A DNA stretch of 59,097 bases from Lutibacter sp. (GTDB lineage Bacteria; Bacteroidota; Bacteroidia; Flavobacteriales; Flavobacteriaceae): NCBI GenBank assembly GCA_030694935.1, contig JAUYUA010000033.1, positions 1 to 59,097 of the forward strand. The letters run 5' to 3'. The stretch's first letter is position 1. Each line of letters starts with the position of its first letter. The position numbers were made by a program, and so were the translations under genes. Under the pieces are notes generated by a model. That model was not told where the DNA came from, did not search any database, and saw nothing but the letters and a program-made list of their open reading frames with translations. Shown here in pieces: positions 58,793 through 59,097 of this stretch.

Positions 58793-59097
58793 ATGAAAAC
58801 AACAATAGCCACATTATTTCTCTTTTTATTAGTAATGGGATGCAATTCAACCAAAACCACGAAAACATCCGACACAAACGTTTCCAAAGAAGTTGTGAGA
58901 ATTGCCAATGACAGTTTGGAATATGAAATCATTATAATGGATATTGGCTTTGAAACCTATTTAAACACCATTGCCAAACCGGTGAATTTTTATTCGAAGG
59001 AATATTACGAAACAAAAAATCGTTTTTATGTGACCGAATGGAATATTAGGGCCCGAAATCCGTTAAGATATCGCGGCGATATTTATGAAAACCAAAT
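58793..59097 (+). CDS. DUF6146-like lipoprotein (3' end outside window)
   Basis: The first 101 codons are present; the gene runs off the window. A lipoprotein signal with Cys18 in VMGCNS is followed by VVRIANDSLEYEIIIMDIGFETYLNTIAKP and YYETKNRFYVTEWNIRARNP, which matches the flavobacterial DUF6146 pattern as I know it. Probably an outer-membrane or periplasmic lipoprotein of unknown role. Confidence 0.8.
   Translation, partial: MKTTIATLFLFLLVMGCNSTKTTKTSDTNVSKEVVRIANDSLEYEIIIMDIGFETYLNTIAKPVNFYSKEYYETKNRFYVTEWNIRARNPLRYRGDIYENQ

Overview
The window is from the chromosome of a Bacteroidota bacterium, most likely in the Flavobacteriaceae. The evidence is low GC, promoters with a TAnnTTTG -7 element, ATGA-coupled genes, a UpxY-type antiterminator and many flavobacterial protein families (DUF4920, MnmD, short LeuA, M49 peptidase). 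The genus cannot be read from the sequence alone.

Layout. (1) 1-8.1 kb: mostly minus-strand amino-acid genes (cysE-cysM, a nitroreductase, leuA-leuB), then a 514-aa helical-repeat protein and a palindrome-rich gap holding the 3' remnant of an IS4-type transposase. (2) 8.2-43.4 kb: a plus-strand surface-polysaccharide locus. It opens with a winged-helix regulator and a UpxY/NusG antiterminator. Next come ugd, an AT-rich export/assembly block (wzx, pyruvyltransferase, two GT4, wzy, GT2), the UDP-L-FucNAc genes fnlA-fnlB-fnlC with a cupin epimerase and WbuB-like transferase, two initiating sugar-phosphate transferases and a PglD-like acetyltransferase. (3) 43.7-59.1 kb: core genes (mnmD, DUF4920, ilvE, nadA-nadB, M13 and M49 peptidases, SDR, tag, ggt).

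The unusual part is region 2. The polysaccharide genes are interleaved with about fourteen toxin-antitoxin or defence-like genes: three DUF1016 nucleases (one truncated), two AbiEii-type nucleotidyltransferases with different partners, ParDE, MazEF, HicAB with a broken toxin, a zeta-like kinase with a small partner, two AAA-ATPase/nuclease fusions, AlbA_2/Schlafen-like ATPases (one intact, several fragments) and two GxxExxY proteins. Several sit beside broken duplicates of the polysaccharide genes. Two 5' fragments of fnlA precede the intact gene. Two N-terminal fragments and one C-terminal fragment surround the intact initiating transferase. A 198-bp copy of the ugd 3' end lies behind the AlbA_2 gene, and a frameshifted gmd 3' end lies just after ugd. 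I read this as repeated allelic exchange or insertion in which selfish modules travel with, or mark, the recombination joints.

Several families of short degenerate repeats bracket the small accessory genes: GCTGAAA around the four-helix-bundle gene, CGCAGAT/ATCTGCG around GxxExxY, GCTGACTGC around MazEF. A ~197-bp palindromic element occurs in opposite orientations near both ends of the window. Two ATPase genes have palindromic candidate operators overlapping their promoters. No tRNA, rRNA, CRISPR array or prophage was seen.
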